Assembly: GCA_029880325.1 (NCBI GenBank)
Contig: JAOUOP010000040.1
Location: forward strand, 1-64,000
Direction of reading: 5' to 3'
From: Myxococcales bacterium
GTDB lineage: Bacteria; Myxococcota_A; Polyangia; Polyangiales; JAFGIB01
Length of the DNA stretch: 64,000 nucleotides
The notes beneath the pieces were generated by a model. It did no database searches and had not been told where the DNA came from. It saw only the letters and a program-made list of their open reading frames with translations. Each line of letters starts with the position of its first letter. Positions within the stretch are counted from its first letter, which is position 1. Shown one piece after another: positions 33,305-41,912 of the stretch. The position numbers were made by a program, and so were the translations under genes.

Positions 33305-35074
33305 CTAGTCCCGAATCCTGCTGTTGAGCTCGAAACCGGTCACCGTCTGGCGCTGTCCGGTCTCCCAGTCGATGAAGGTGATGCGTCCGTCGGGATGGTC
33401 CTGGCCCACGAAGACGCGCTTGCGGTCCGGCACTGAGCCGACCGAAATGGGCGGGCTCCCCAGGCTCACGATTTCGACCAGAAAACTCTTGGTCTCCACC
33501 GAGTGCACGTCGCGCAGGCCGCTCGCGTCGTCCCGAAAGAGCACGAAGACGTGGCTTCCGTCGGGCACCAGGCTGAAGGCCCCAGGCGGCGTGTCGGTGA
33601 CTTGCAGTTTGACGTCGCCCGAGAGGGTGCGAAGCACGCTGTAACCGAAGGAGCGGTCGATCTGCAGGTCCGGGTCGATGCCCGGCTCGAAGGGGTTGCC
33701 CTCGGCCTTGCTGTGCATGATCAGGGCGGTCTTGCCGTCGGGGGCGAAGGCGATGGCCTCGACGGCCTTGCGCAGCGCCACCGTGCGCGTCTCGGCGTCG
33801 CCTTCGAGGGCCGCGATCGTCACGCGCTCGATGGGCACGGCGGTCGTGTAGAGTAGGGCGAGGTCGCTGGCAGGCGCGATCTCCACCGAGCCGATCAGCT
33901 CATCCTCGATCACGGTGGCGCCGACCAGTTCCGGATCCTCGAAGCCGCCGGGCACCGGGATGCGCAGGAGCGCGCTCTGACCGCGCAGCACCGCCAGGGC
34001 GAACTTGCCGTTGGGGGCCAGGTCCAGGTCTGTCACCGCCGCGGGCGCCGTCGGCACGCCGGCGTCGGCGTCACCGCCGCTGCCGGCGTCGGGAACCAGC
34101 TCCGCCAGATCGAGCGCGGTGGCCTCGCCGGCGCCGCTGCCCTGCAGGGACACCAGGCGGATGCTGCTCTCGCCGGGCTGGCGGGCCAGGGCGAAACGCC
34201 CGTCGCTGGTGACCGAGACATCGAGCGAGCGCTGATCGGCGCTCTGGCCCAGGGATACAAGGCGCGCGATGCCGGTTCCCTTCTCTTCGATGTCGAGGAA
34301 GTTCAACACCGACACGCCGTCCTCGGTGACGACGTAGGCTTCGCTGCCATCCTCGGCGAAGAAGACATCGCGGGGCCGAAAACCGACGGTCATGTCCACG
34401 GCGCTGTCCCCCCCGGCGGTCAGCGTGATCAGGGTGACGTCCTGGAAGCTGCCGGAGCTGCTTCCGGCGCTGCTGAACTCGGAGTTGAAATAGGCCACCG
34501 CATGCTTGCCGTCGGGCGCCACAGCGATGGCGTTGGCGCCATCGACTACCGGCACCGTGGTGCTCTTCACCCCGCCCGCCGGGTCGCGCATGATGGTGGC
34601 GTCGTCGGAGCCGGCATTGAGCACGATGGCATCATCGGTGTTGGCCAGGGCCTTGAGAAAGGTCGGGCGTTCACCGGTCTCCAACGTCTGGATGGCTAGG
34701 CTCTCGGCGTCGATGATGGAGACCGTGCCGCTGCCGGGGTTGGCGGCGTAGACGAAGCGCTGGGAGGCCTGGGGCAACTCGAAGTCGAGGCGTAGCTCGC
34801 TTTCCTGTGGCAGCGGCGGGGGCACCGTGTCCAGCGGTGCCGCTCCAGCCATTTGCGCCGCGCCATTGGCCCCAGTGAAGTCCGTGCCGGTCCCAGTGCC
34901 TACCGGGGCTGGGCCGGTATTGCCGAAGCCAAAGCTGCCTTCGGTGCCGGTGGTATCACTCGTCGCGCCAAAGCCTCGAGGTGCTCCGGCGTCGGCGCCG
35001 TCGCTGCATCCCAGGGCGAAGCAGAGCGCAGCCGCGCCCACCGCACCCGTTGCCAAGTCGCTGCCCCACGTCAT
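33305..35074 (-). CDS. YVTN-type beta-propeller lipoprotein (first gene of surface operon)
   Basis: This 589-residue protein starts at MTWGSDLATG with a hydrophobic run and lipobox ALGC. A Gly/Thr-rich linker (about 25-80, for example PVGTGTGTDFTG) precedes the propeller. Repeats such as FVYAANPGSGTVSIIDAESL, AIAVAPDGKHAVAYFNSEF and LDLAPNGKFALAVLRG are the familiar YVTN/propeller blades. The frame continues upstream but without a signal peptide, so this ATG is preferred. It is the first gene of the three-gene operon with the smaller propeller lipoprotein and the barrel protein. The ligand is unknown. Confidence 0.78.
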   Translation of the reverse strand: MTWGSDLATGAVGAAALCFALGCSDGADAGAPRGFGATSDTTGTEGSFGFGNTGPAPVGTGTGTDFTGANGAAQMAGAAPLDTVPPPLPQESELRLDFELPQASQRFVYAANPGSGTVSIIDAESLAIQTLETGERPTFLKALANTDDAIVLNAGSDDATIMRDPAGGVKSTTVPVVDGANAIAVAPDGKHAVAYFNSEFSSAGSSSGSFQDVTLITLTAGGDSAVDMTVGFRPRDVFFAEDGSEAYVVTEDGVSVLNFLDIEEKGTGIARLVSLGQSADQRSLDVSVTSDGRFALARQPGESSIRLVSLQGSGAGEATALDLAELVPDAGSGGDADAGVPTAPAAVTDLDLAPNGKFALAVLRGQSALLRIPVPGGFEDPELVGATVIEDELIGSVEIAPASDLALLYTTAVPIERVTIAALEGDAETRTVALRKAVEAIAFAPDGKTALIMHSKAEGNPFEPGIDPDLQIDRSFGYSVLRTLSGDVKLQVTDTPPGAFSLVPDGSHVFVLFRDDASGLRDVHSVETKSFLVEIVSLGSPPISVGSVPDRKRVFVGQDHPDGRITFIDWETGQRQTVTGFELNSRIRD

Positions 35075-35218
35075 GCCCCCCGATGCCTGCACGAAGTGTG
35101 CCGCGTCTGAAGGGGGCGCCGTTGGCCGCGGCGATGGCGGTTTTGGCGCCTTCGGTCCGCCGCCTGGCACACTCCGGCACATTCGCCGGAAGTTTTTGCC
35201 ACTTCCCTGTCGGAAGCT

Positions 35219-36460
35219 TCAGAAGGTGTGCACCAGCAGGCCCGAGCGCAGCTTGGGTTCGAACCAGGTGCTCTTGGGGGGCATGATGCGGCCGGCGTCG
35301 GCGACCGCCATCAGCTGTTCGACGCTGGTGGCTCGCAGTGAAAAGGCGATAGCGTGCTCGCCGCTGTCCACGCGCCGCTCGAGTTCACCGGTGCCGCGGA
35401 TGCCGCCGACGAAGTCGATGCGCGGGTCGGTACGGATGTCGCCGATGCCCATCACCGGGCCCAGCACGCGCTCGCTGAGCAGCACGTAGTCCAGGGAGTC
35501 GACGGGATCGTCACCGATGCTGGCGGCCGGCAGCGTGAGCCGATGCCAGCGACCTTCGAGGTAGACGCCGAAGCTGCCGGCCTGGGCGGGGAGTTCGGCA
35601 TCGCCGTCGCTGAGCTGACCCACTTCGGCCAGCGCCTGGCGGACCTCCTCGGGCGAGCGGCCGCCCAGGTCGCGTACCAGCCGGTGGTAGGGCAGGACGT
35701 TGAGCTGGTCGGCGGCGAAGAGCACGCACAGAAAATAGTTGTAGTCCTCGTCGCCGCGGTGGTCCGGGTTTTTGGCGCGCAGCTCCGCTCCGGCGCGCGC
35801 GGCCGAGGCGCTGCGATGGTGGCCGTCGGCCACGTAGGCGCAGTCGACCTGGCCAAAGGCAGCGACGATGGCATCGCTGACATCGGGCGCGATGCTCCAG
35901 ACCGTATGCCGGACCTCGTCGGCGGCCAGGAAGTCGTAGAGGGGCTCGTTGGAGATCGCCTGTTGGCTCAAGGCCGTCAGCTGGGCCTGGGGCCGATAGG
36001 TGAGGAAGACCGGGCCGGCATTGGAGCGTGTGGTCAGCACGTGGCGCGTGCGATCGTCTTCCTTGTCCTTGCGCGTGATCTCGTGCTTCTTGATGCGCTC
36101 TTCTTCGTAGTCACCGATGTGGCAGCAGCCCACGATGCCCAGCTGGCTGACGCGCCTCCCGGCCAGCTCGGCTTGCTGACGGTAGAGATAGAGTTTTGGT
36201 TCGCCCTCGCGGACCAACGAGCCCTCGGCGACCATGTGCTCGAGGGCATCGTGGGCGGCGCCGTAGACGCGATCGTCGTAGGCCGAGGTGCCGTCGGGCA
36301 GGTCGATCTCCGGCCGCGTGACGTGCAGGAAGCTTCGCGGGTTGTCCACGGCCAGAGCGCGGGCTTCGGCGGTATTGACCACGTCGTAGGGAACCGCGGC
36401 GACCTCGCGAGCGAGGTCGGGCGGCGGGCGGAGGGCGGCAAAGGGGCGCAGGCGCAGCAT
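35219..36460 (-). CDS. DUF1015 family protein
   Basis: This 413-residue cytoplasmic protein matches the DUF1015 family from start to end. It has PFAALRPPPDLAREVAAVPYDVV near the N terminus, then NPRSFLHVTRPE, and the signature ADGHHRSASAARAG in the middle. MPPKSTWFEPKLRSGLLVH lies at the end. The biochemical role of the family is not established. The ATG at MLRLRPFAALR is chosen because family members begin this way; the open frame upstream is unrelated. A stretch inside it, near 35257, resembles a tRNA T-loop by chance. It is divergent from a small membrane protein gene. Confidence 0.88.
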   Translation of the reverse strand: MLRLRPFAALRPPPDLAREVAAVPYDVVNTAEARALAVDNPRSFLHVTRPEIDLPDGTSAYDDRVYGAAHDALEHMVAEGSLVREGEPKLYLYRQQAELAGRRVSQLGIVGCCHIGDYEEERIKKHEITRKDKEDDRTRHVLTTRSNAGPVFLTYRPQAQLTALSQQAISNEPLYDFLAADEVRHTVWSIAPDVSDAIVAAFGQVDCAYVADGHHRSASAARAGAELRAKNPDHRGDEDYNYFLCVLFAADQLNVLPYHRLVRDLGGRSPEEVRQALAEVGQLSDGDAELPAQAGSFGVYLEGRWHRLTLPAASIGDDPVDSLDYVLLSERVLGPVMGIGDIRTDPRIDFVGGIRGTGELERRVDSGEHAIAFSLRATSVEQLMAVADAGRIMPPKSTWFEPKLRSGLLVHTF

Positions 36461-36571
36461 GGGGCGCCTGATACCGCAGCCCTTCAAAGGAATAAAGGCG
36501 TTCGGGCCCGGATCGGAGCGCGCACGAGCCCTCTCGAGAGCCTTTCGCAGTAGTGCTACGCTTCCTATCCC

Positions 36572-36877
36572 ATGGCCAAGGGAGAAAGACAGGCTTCGCG
36601 CAAGCAACGGCGCGACGAGCGCAAACGCGAGCGGGAAGCGGCCGAGCTGGCGAACCGCGAGGCGGACCAACGCCGCCGTCGCATCCTGTGGATCACAGGC
36701 GTCTCGACCGCGGCGCTCACGCTCGCGCTCTACTTCGCCGACGCCCCCCGCGCGCTCATCGGGATGACGCTGCTGGCCGGCTGCGGCGTGCTACTGACCG
36801 TGGGCCTCGGCGCCCTCGGAAGTGGCGTCAAGGCCCGCGATCGCAGCAAGGCCGGCAACATCGACTACGGCAACTGA
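36572..36877 (+). CDS. Small two-helix membrane protein
   Basis: This 101-residue protein has a strongly charged N-terminal helix of about 40 residues (KQRRDERKREREAAELANRE), probably a short coiled coil in the cytoplasm. Two hydrophobic helices follow (about 47-62 and 66-84), then a short polar tail. It is not recognised. A possible -10 box TACGCT at 36557-36562 lies nine bases before the ATG and no Shine-Dalgarno is seen, so the mRNA could be nearly leaderless. It is convergent with the thiolase gene, four bases apart. Confidence 0.7.
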   Translation: MAKGERQASRKQRRDERKREREAAELANREADQRRRRILWITGVSTAALTLALYFADAPRALIGMTLLAGCGVLLTVGLGALGSGVKARDRSKAGNIDYGN

Positions 36878-36881
36878 CCGC

Positions 36882-38057
36882 TCAGCGCTCGACGCAGAGG
36901 GCGACGCCCATGCCGCCGCCGATGCAGAGCGTGGCCAGGCCCTTCTTGGCGTCGCGCCGCTTCATCTCGAACAGCAGCGTGTTGAGGATGCGCGCGCCGG
37001 AAGCTCCGATGGGGTGACCGATGGCGATGGCGCCGCCGTTGACGTTGACCCTGGAGGTGTCCCAGCCCAGGTCCTTGTTGACGGCGCAGGCCTGGGCCGC
37101 GAAGGCCTCGTTGGCCTCGACCAGGTCCAGGTCGCCGACCGACCAGCCGGCCTTCTCGAGCGCGCGGCGGCTGGCCGGGATCGGCCCGCTGCCCATGAGG
37201 GCCGGATCCACGCCCGCCTGTGCCCAGGAGGCGATACGCGCGAGCGGCTCGATACCGCGCTTTTCGGCTTCCGACGCCTTCATCAGCACCACGGCGGCGG
37301 CGCCGTCGTTGATGCCCGAGGCGTTGCCAGCGGTGACCGTGCCGCCCTCGCGCTGGAAAGCCGGCCGCAGCTTGGCCAGGGTCGCCACCTCGGTGCCGGC
37401 GCGGATGAACTCGTCCTTGTCGAAAACGGTCTCGCCCTTGCGCGTCTTGATGGTGACCGGCGTGATCTCGTCGTCGAAGCGCCCCTCGGCCTGGGCCTTG
37501 GCGGCCTTTTGCTGCGAGGCGGCGGCGAACTCGTCCTGCTGGGCGCGGCTGATCTCCCACTGCTTGGCGACGTTTTCGGCGGTGTTGCCCATGTGGTAGC
37601 CGTTGAAGGCGTCCCACAGGCCGTCGGTGATCATGGTGTCGATCATCTCGCCGGCGCCCATCTTGATGCCCGAGCGCAGATGCGCGCAGTGGGGTGACAG
37701 GCTCATGCTTTCCTGACCGCCGGCGACCACGATCTCCGAGTCGCCCATGGCGATGGCCTGGAAGCCCAGGGCCACGGCGCGCAGGCCCGATCCGCACATC
37801 TGGTTCATGCTCCAGGCGGGCACTTCCTTGGGCACACCGCCGGCCATGGAGGCCTGGCGAGCGGGTCCCTGGCCCTGACCGGCGGCCAGGATCTGGCCCA
37901 TGATGACCTCGGAGACCTCCGCGCCCTCCACGGAGGCGCGCTTGAGGACCTCCTTGATCACGATGGCTCCCAGTTCGTGGGCGGGAACGGTGGCGAGGGA
38001 ACCGTTGAAGGAACCGACGGCGGTGCGGGCTGCGCTGGCGATGACGATATCGGACAT
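36882..38057 (-). CDS. Acetyl-CoA acetyltransferase (thiolase)
   Basis: This thiolase condenses two acetyl-CoA or cleaves acetoacetyl-CoA. The 391-residue length is that of the PhaA/AtoB type. It has the nucleophilic Cys88 in NQMCGSGLRAV, NVNGGAIAIGHPIGASG with the catalytic His, and CIGGGMGVA with the second Cys. The start at MSDIVIASAARTAVG is the usual one for the family, while the frame upstream is unlike a thiolase. No phaB, phaC or beta-oxidation genes are adjacent, so the pathway (butanoate, PHB, fatty acid or mevalonate) cannot be fixed. Confidence 0.94.
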   Translation of the reverse strand: MSDIVIASAARTAVGSFNGSLATVPAHELGAIVIKEVLKRASVEGAEVSEVIMGQILAAGQGQGPARQASMAGGVPKEVPAWSMNQMCGSGLRAVALGFQAIAMGDSEIVVAGGQESMSLSPHCAHLRSGIKMGAGEMIDTMITDGLWDAFNGYHMGNTAENVAKQWEISRAQQDEFAAASQQKAAKAQAEGRFDDEITPVTIKTRKGETVFDKDEFIRAGTEVATLAKLRPAFQREGGTVTAGNASGINDGAAAVVLMKASEAEKRGIEPLARIASWAQAGVDPALMGSGPIPASRRALEKAGWSVGDLDLVEANEAFAAQACAVNKDLGWDTSRVNVNGGAIAIGHPIGASGARILNTLLFEMKRRDAKKGLATLCIGGGMGVALCVER

Positions 38058-38446
38058 GGCGATGGGGCTCCTCGGTGCTGGGGTAGGCCGCCGCGGGGCG
38101 GTCGGATGGAAATTGGGCGCTGAAGCCTGGCTCAAGGTTCGCCGCGGCGAAACCGGACAAAGCGGATAGCATATCCACGAAGCTGATCGAAGGCTTTCCG
38201 CCACGAGTGCCTCGGCAGCCCGATGCGCAAGTTTTTTCGCTACATGCTCTTACATTGCCTCTGAGGTGCGTGCTACCATCTTGGGCCTGGTAGGTGTCGC
38301 TCAGCTCATTGGACTGAACGAGTCTGAACGGGACTGAACGGGACTGAACGGGACTGAACGGGCCCGTGCCCCCGTCGGCTCGGGTCGAGCGCCGTCGCGG
38401 GCTGTGCGCGAGTTCGTTCGGCTCGCACCATGCAGTAGGTACAGTC
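38058..38446. other. Divergent intergenic region with inverted repeat
   Basis: About 390 bases separate the thiolase gene from the AgmX/PglI-CTERM gene and should hold both promoters. A short inverted repeat CTACCA...TGGTAG lies at 38273-38293. A 10-base tandem repeat follows at 38311-38360 and is listed separately. The stretch around 38230-38260 is locally AT-rich (GTTTTTTCGC). Open frames here look like noise. Confidence 0.4.
38311..38360 (+). repeat. Tandem 10-base repeat, five units
   Basis: The unit GGACTGAACG occurs five times in direct succession, four exact and one (second) changed to AGTCTGAACG. Ten bases is close to one turn of the DNA helix, so a protein bound to each unit would sit on the same face. 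It lies in a divergent intergenic region about 90 bases before the AgmX/PglI-CTERM start. It may be an operator array or a slippage-prone repeat that varies in number. Confidence 0.85.
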
Positions 38447-40258
38447 ATGGACTCCAAGGACCGCTCCAAGGCCATTCCGCTCGGGACCTTCGCCCCCTCG
38501 ACGCCGCCGCCAGCGCCCGACGAGTCGGTGGCCGACGATATCGACGATGTGGGCGAGCCAGATAACCGCGGCCAGAGTCCAGCAGGCAGTCCGGTCGCCG
38601 AGGAACTCCCCGCCGCGGCCCGGCCGAACTACGCGCGCACCCTTGTGGGGCATCCCAGCGTGTCGGCCCGGGCGGCCGCGGCCAACGAGGAAGTGCCCCT
38701 GGTCGCGCCGCCCCGTTGGCGCGGGGCCGGCGCCTATCTGGAGGGCCAGGAACCCCAGCTGCGCGTCAGCAGCGCGGCGCCCATGGTTTCGACCCAATCG
38801 GAGCCGCCCTTGCCCGCGAGCGACCCTCGCGGCAAGCCGGTCACACGCGTGCAGAATCCGCCGCCGCCACCGCGTCCGGCCTCCCAAATCGAAGCCCAAG
38901 CTACAGCCCAGTCGCCGGTCACAGCGCCGGTGCCGCAGTCGGGCGGAGATCAGGGGCCACAGCCCGGCTCGGCCGGGTCGGCCGCGTCCCAGGTCAGCGG
39001 CTCCGAACCGCCTCCGGAGACGTTGGGAGCTGCCATCGAGGAGTTGCTGGACGGTCAGGCGGCGGTGCCGTTCATGGACGAGGAGAGTCGCGAGACCAGC
39101 CTGCGGATGGCGGTCTCGCTCGAAGAAGCCATCGAGGGCTTCGCCCATCCCGACTCGGCTCCACCGCCGGTCATCTCGCGACCGAGTTCGACCCGGGCCG
39201 CGGAGCCGGCGGCCGAGGTCGGTGTCGACGCCGACGCTGACACCCACGCTGACACCCACGCTGACACCGAAGTGGCGCCAGAGGCTGCTCCGGCGTCGTC
39301 TGAAGACGTTTTCGCAGGGGCCTCCGAAGCGGCGGCTGCGCCCTCGATCGAGGTCGATCTGGAAGTGCCAGTGGCGCCGCGTCCGGGTGTCGTCTCCGCG
39401 GAGCGCCGCGAGCCCGTGCCCGTCGTTTCGGCCGCGCGCGCCGTTTCGATCCCAGAACAGGCGGCTTCTAGTCTCGCGCCGGCGGAAGTGCCTCCCGAGT
39501 TTGCGCCCGCCGGAGATGGGTCTTCGGGCATGGGTGCTCTGATGGTGGCGGCCATCGTCGTGCTCGGCGTGGGCGGTTGGTATTTGACGCGCGGGACCTA
39601 TCAGCCCGCGCCCCGGTCCCAGGCCGCCCCCGTCGCGGCTCCGGCTTCAGCTCCCTCCCCGACCATGGGCGCCCATCCGGTGCCGCCTTCTGGAATCGCT
39701 GCAGCGCCCGCGGCCGCAGCGCAACCCGCAGCGGTGACCCCCGAAGCCCGCCCTGCCGAGGCCGTCGCCCCCGGCACCTCGGCGGCGACGACCCCCACCA
39801 GGACCGCCCCGGGGCCGTCGCGCCCGAGTGCCCCCGCCCGCAGCGACTCGAGCAGCGAGCCCAGGTCGCCGCAGGGGGCCGGAGCGCTGCCCGCCGACGA
39901 GGGGTCGCCAGCGCCCGTCCAGCCGATTCTGAAAGTCAGCCCGCGCCCGGTTTCTGGGAGCAAGGTCTTCGACCCCAAGGCCGCGGCTGGAGCGTTGCCC
40001 GACGCTCCCAGCAAGACCGACGTCAAGCGCGCCCTCGAGGGCCTGCGCGGGGCGATCGGTCGCTGCGCGGCGGGCCAGGGTGGCGTGGCCGAGCTGGATC
40101 TCACGATCGCCAGCGGAGGTGTCGTGACCCACGCGCTGGTGGGAGGTGACTTCTCCGGGACCAGCGCCGGTTCCTGCATCGCGCGGGTCGTGCGAGGCGC
40201 CAGGTTTTCTCCTTTCAAGCAGCCCCGCTTCCGCGTGATCTATCCATTCTCGCTTTGA
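38447..40258 (+). CDS. AgmX/PglI C-terminal-domain membrane protein
   Basis: This 603-residue protein has about 360 residues of low-complexity cytoplasmic sequence rich in Pro, Ala, Glu and Val. One transmembrane helix (MGALMVAAIVVLGVGGWYL, about 362-382), a Pro/Ala-rich periplasmic spacer and a C-terminal domain of about 85 residues follow. The last part (VKRALEGLRGAIGRC, then GVAELDLTIASGGVV and a conserved Cys) is the AgmX/PglI C-terminal domain known from myxobacterial gliding proteins, which resembles the TonB C-terminal fold. It may transmit force or signals across the envelope. A repeated DADTHADTHADT segment is coded by 12-base repeats. Confidence 0.8.
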   Translation: MDSKDRSKAIPLGTFAPSTPPPAPDESVADDIDDVGEPDNRGQSPAGSPVAEELPAAARPNYARTLVGHPSVSARAAAANEEVPLVAPPRWRGAGAYLEGQEPQLRVSSAAPMVSTQSEPPLPASDPRGKPVTRVQNPPPPPRPASQIEAQATAQSPVTAPVPQSGGDQGPQPGSAGSAASQVSGSEPPPETLGAAIEELLDGQAAVPFMDEESRETSLRMAVSLEEAIEGFAHPDSAPPPVISRPSSTRAAEPAAEVGVDADADTHADTHADTEVAPEAAPASSEDVFAGASEAAAAPSIEVDLEVPVAPRPGVVSAERREPVPVVSAARAVSIPEQAASSLAPAEVPPEFAPAGDGSSGMGALMVAAIVVLGVGGWYLTRGTYQPAPRSQAAPVAAPASAPSPTMGAHPVPPSGIAAAPAAAAQPAAVTPEARPAEAVAPGTSAATTPTRTAPGPSRPSAPARSDSSSEPRSPQGAGALPADEGSPAPVQPILKVSPRPVSGSKVFDPKAAAGALPDAPSKTDVKRALEGLRGAIGRCAAGQGGVAELDLTIASGGVVTHALVGGDFSGTSAGSCIARVVRGARFSPFKQPRFRVIYPFSL

Positions 40259-40283
40259 ACGCCCATCGCGTAGGCTCCGCCCC

Positions 40284-40745
40284 ATGACGAATCTGGCTGT
40301 TGGCGATCCCGCTCCGGACTTTGGCGGCGACCGCCACGACGGTGGCCGCTTGGCTCTCGCTGATTTTCGGGGGCGCCCGCTGGTGCTCTTCTTTTATCCG
40401 CGGGCGTTCACACCCGGGTGCAGCGCCGAGGTGGCGGACTTCAATCGCCATCACGAGGAGTTTCGCGAGCTAGGCGCCGCGATCGTGGGCGTGAGTACCG
40501 ACGGCGTGGAGCGGCAATGCGCCTTCGCCGGTGAGCACGGGCTCGCATTCCCTTTGATCGCGGACAAGGACGGCGCGATCGCCCGCGCCTACGGGGTGCA
40601 TCGGGGATTGTTGGGCGTGGCCAAGCGGGTGAGTTTCCTGATCGATGCCCAGGGTCGCATCGCCGCTCGTGTGCATTACGAGCTGCGCATCGGTCGCCAC
40701 GTTCAAGAGCTGCTGCGGTGCCTTGTGGCAACCGTCTCCGGGTGA
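40284..40745 (+). CDS. Bcp/PrxQ-type peroxiredoxin
   Basis: This thiol peroxidase reduces hydrogen peroxide and organic peroxides. The 153-residue protein has the active-site motif PRAFTPGC with peroxidatic Cys46. The position five residues on, where E. coli Bcp has its resolving Cys, is Val50. Cys79 or the Cys near residue 145 may take this role, or it may be a 1-Cys enzyme. The N-terminal GDPAPDF and GVSTDGVERQ are typical. A TAGGCT box ends seven bases before the ATG and no Shine-Dalgarno is visible, so the message may be leaderless. Confidence 0.9.
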   Translation: MTNLAVGDPAPDFGGDRHDGGRLALADFRGRPLVLFFYPRAFTPGCSAEVADFNRHHEEFRELGAAIVGVSTDGVERQCAFAGEHGLAFPLIADKDGAIARAYGVHRGLLGVAKRVSFLIDAQGRIAARVHYELRIGRHVQELLRCLVATVSG

Positions 40746-40833
40746 AGCATCTGCGTTAGACATGGGGCTTTGCATCGGGGGTGAGCTGATTTAGCCTCCC
40801 GCTGCCACTGCCCCCCGGAAGCCTATTGCAGCC

Positions 40834-41736
40834 ATGATGTCTCCCACGCGCAAAAGCCCCTTCAGCTCGGCAGCCCCCGTGTTTCGCGGATCGTTACGCG
40901 TTTTGGGCGTCGCGCTTTTCCTGTCGCTTATGGGCGTGCGTCCCGCTGCGGCCGACCAGGCGCGCGATTGGATCATCGCGGCGCAACCCTCCGGCACCGA
41001 CGTCTTCGTCGACGTGGTGCTGCCCGGCGCCCAGCTCACCGCCGAGCATCGCGTCCCGATCTACGGCTTCTCGAACCAGCTCACGCTGCGCGGCAATGCC
41101 CTTTACACGGCGGCTTTCTACGAGTCGCAAGCCGACGTGGAGCTGCGCATTCTGGCGCTGACCCTGGGCGGCACCTTCGGCTACCACGCTTCCATGCGCA
41201 ACATGGAGTTCGAGGCCGGCGATCGCATCGACCGCCACGCCCGCCGCATGCGCACGGTGGATGGGGACTTCAGCCGGGTCGGCTACGAGTACGCCGAAGG
41301 GCGGGCCACGCTGTCGCTGCCCATCAATGATTACGTCGTGTTCAATGCCATCAACAGCATGCGCCACGAGGGGCGCCCGATGCGCTCGGTGGATTGGCGC
41401 AATGGCGTCGTGCGCGACGACGGACTGCTCTTTAGGTCCGACATCATGCTCTTCCTGAAGCACAAGGATTGGGGTGGCTTTGCGCCGCTTTTCCAGATCA
41501 TGAGCTTCGACCTCGACGATGAGCGCCACACGCAGTTCAACTACGGCTTCATGCTGGTCACGCGCCCGGGTATCCAGCGCGCCAACGATCTGCTCTTCCT
41601 CCAGGTGCTGCTGCACCCGGGCTCGAGCCTGGGCGGTTACGACAACAGCGACGTCTACGGTCTGGACGTGCTCTTCTCGCCGGTCACTTTCCTGTTGGCA
41701 TACCGGACGATGATCCCGGTGTGGCGGCCGGAGTGA
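40834..41736 (+). CDS. Exported protein, possible outer-membrane barrel, unknown family
   Basis: This 300-residue protein has a signal peptide (hydrophobic core LGVALFLSLMGV, cleavage probably after AAADQ). The mature part has many amphipathic strands, for example VFVDVVLPGAQLTAEHRVP, YTAAFYESQADVELRIL and SDIMLFLKHKDWGG. It ends with LLAYRTMIPVWRPE. The strand pattern suits an outer-membrane barrel or lipid-binding beta protein, but no family is recognised. Two adjacent ATG codons are possible starts. No operon partner is clear; the next gene begins about 175 bases later. Confidence 0.65.
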   Translation: MMSPTRKSPFSSAAPVFRGSLRVLGVALFLSLMGVRPAAADQARDWIIAAQPSGTDVFVDVVLPGAQLTAEHRVPIYGFSNQLTLRGNALYTAAFYESQADVELRILALTLGGTFGYHASMRNMEFEAGDRIDRHARRMRTVDGDFSRVGYEYAEGRATLSLPINDYVVFNAINSMRHEGRPMRSVDWRNGVVRDDGLLFRSDIMLFLKHKDWGGFAPLFQIMSFDLDDERHTQFNYGFMLVTRPGIQRANDLLFLQVLLHPGSSLGGYDNSDVYGLDVLFSPVTFLLAYRTMIPVWRPE

Positions 41737-41823
41737 TGCAGCGCACATCTGTGGCCACGCACGCCAGCGTGCACTCGAATTCAGCGGTGCTAGGCTTCCT
41801 CACAACTTCTTATAGGTGTATTA

Positions 41824-41829
41824 GATAAT
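41824..41829 (+). promoter_or_regulatory. Candidate -10 box of the Gly/Thr-rich lipoprotein gene
   Basis: GATAAT lies in an AT-rich stretch (41805-41830) that stands out from the GC-rich surroundings. It is about 85 bases before the lipoprotein ATG. No good -35 box is seen at the right distance, so this is only a candidate. Confidence 0.25.
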
Positions 41830-41912
41830 GTGGGTGTGGCACTGTAGGGGTTGCGCACACATGACTTGGATGAACGATGGAACCGATGCAGGGATGCAGG
41901 GAGAAAATTGGG

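Noticed and set aside
35250..35275. T-loop-like sequence (GGGTTCGAACC) suggesting a tRNA
   Set aside because: It lies inside the DUF1015 coding frame near its conserved C terminus and no cloverleaf could be drawn around it.
38306..39259. Minus-strand frame with an Arg-rich product covering the 10-base repeat
   Set aside because: It is antisense to the AgmX/PglI-CTERM gene and its composition is that of a shadow frame.
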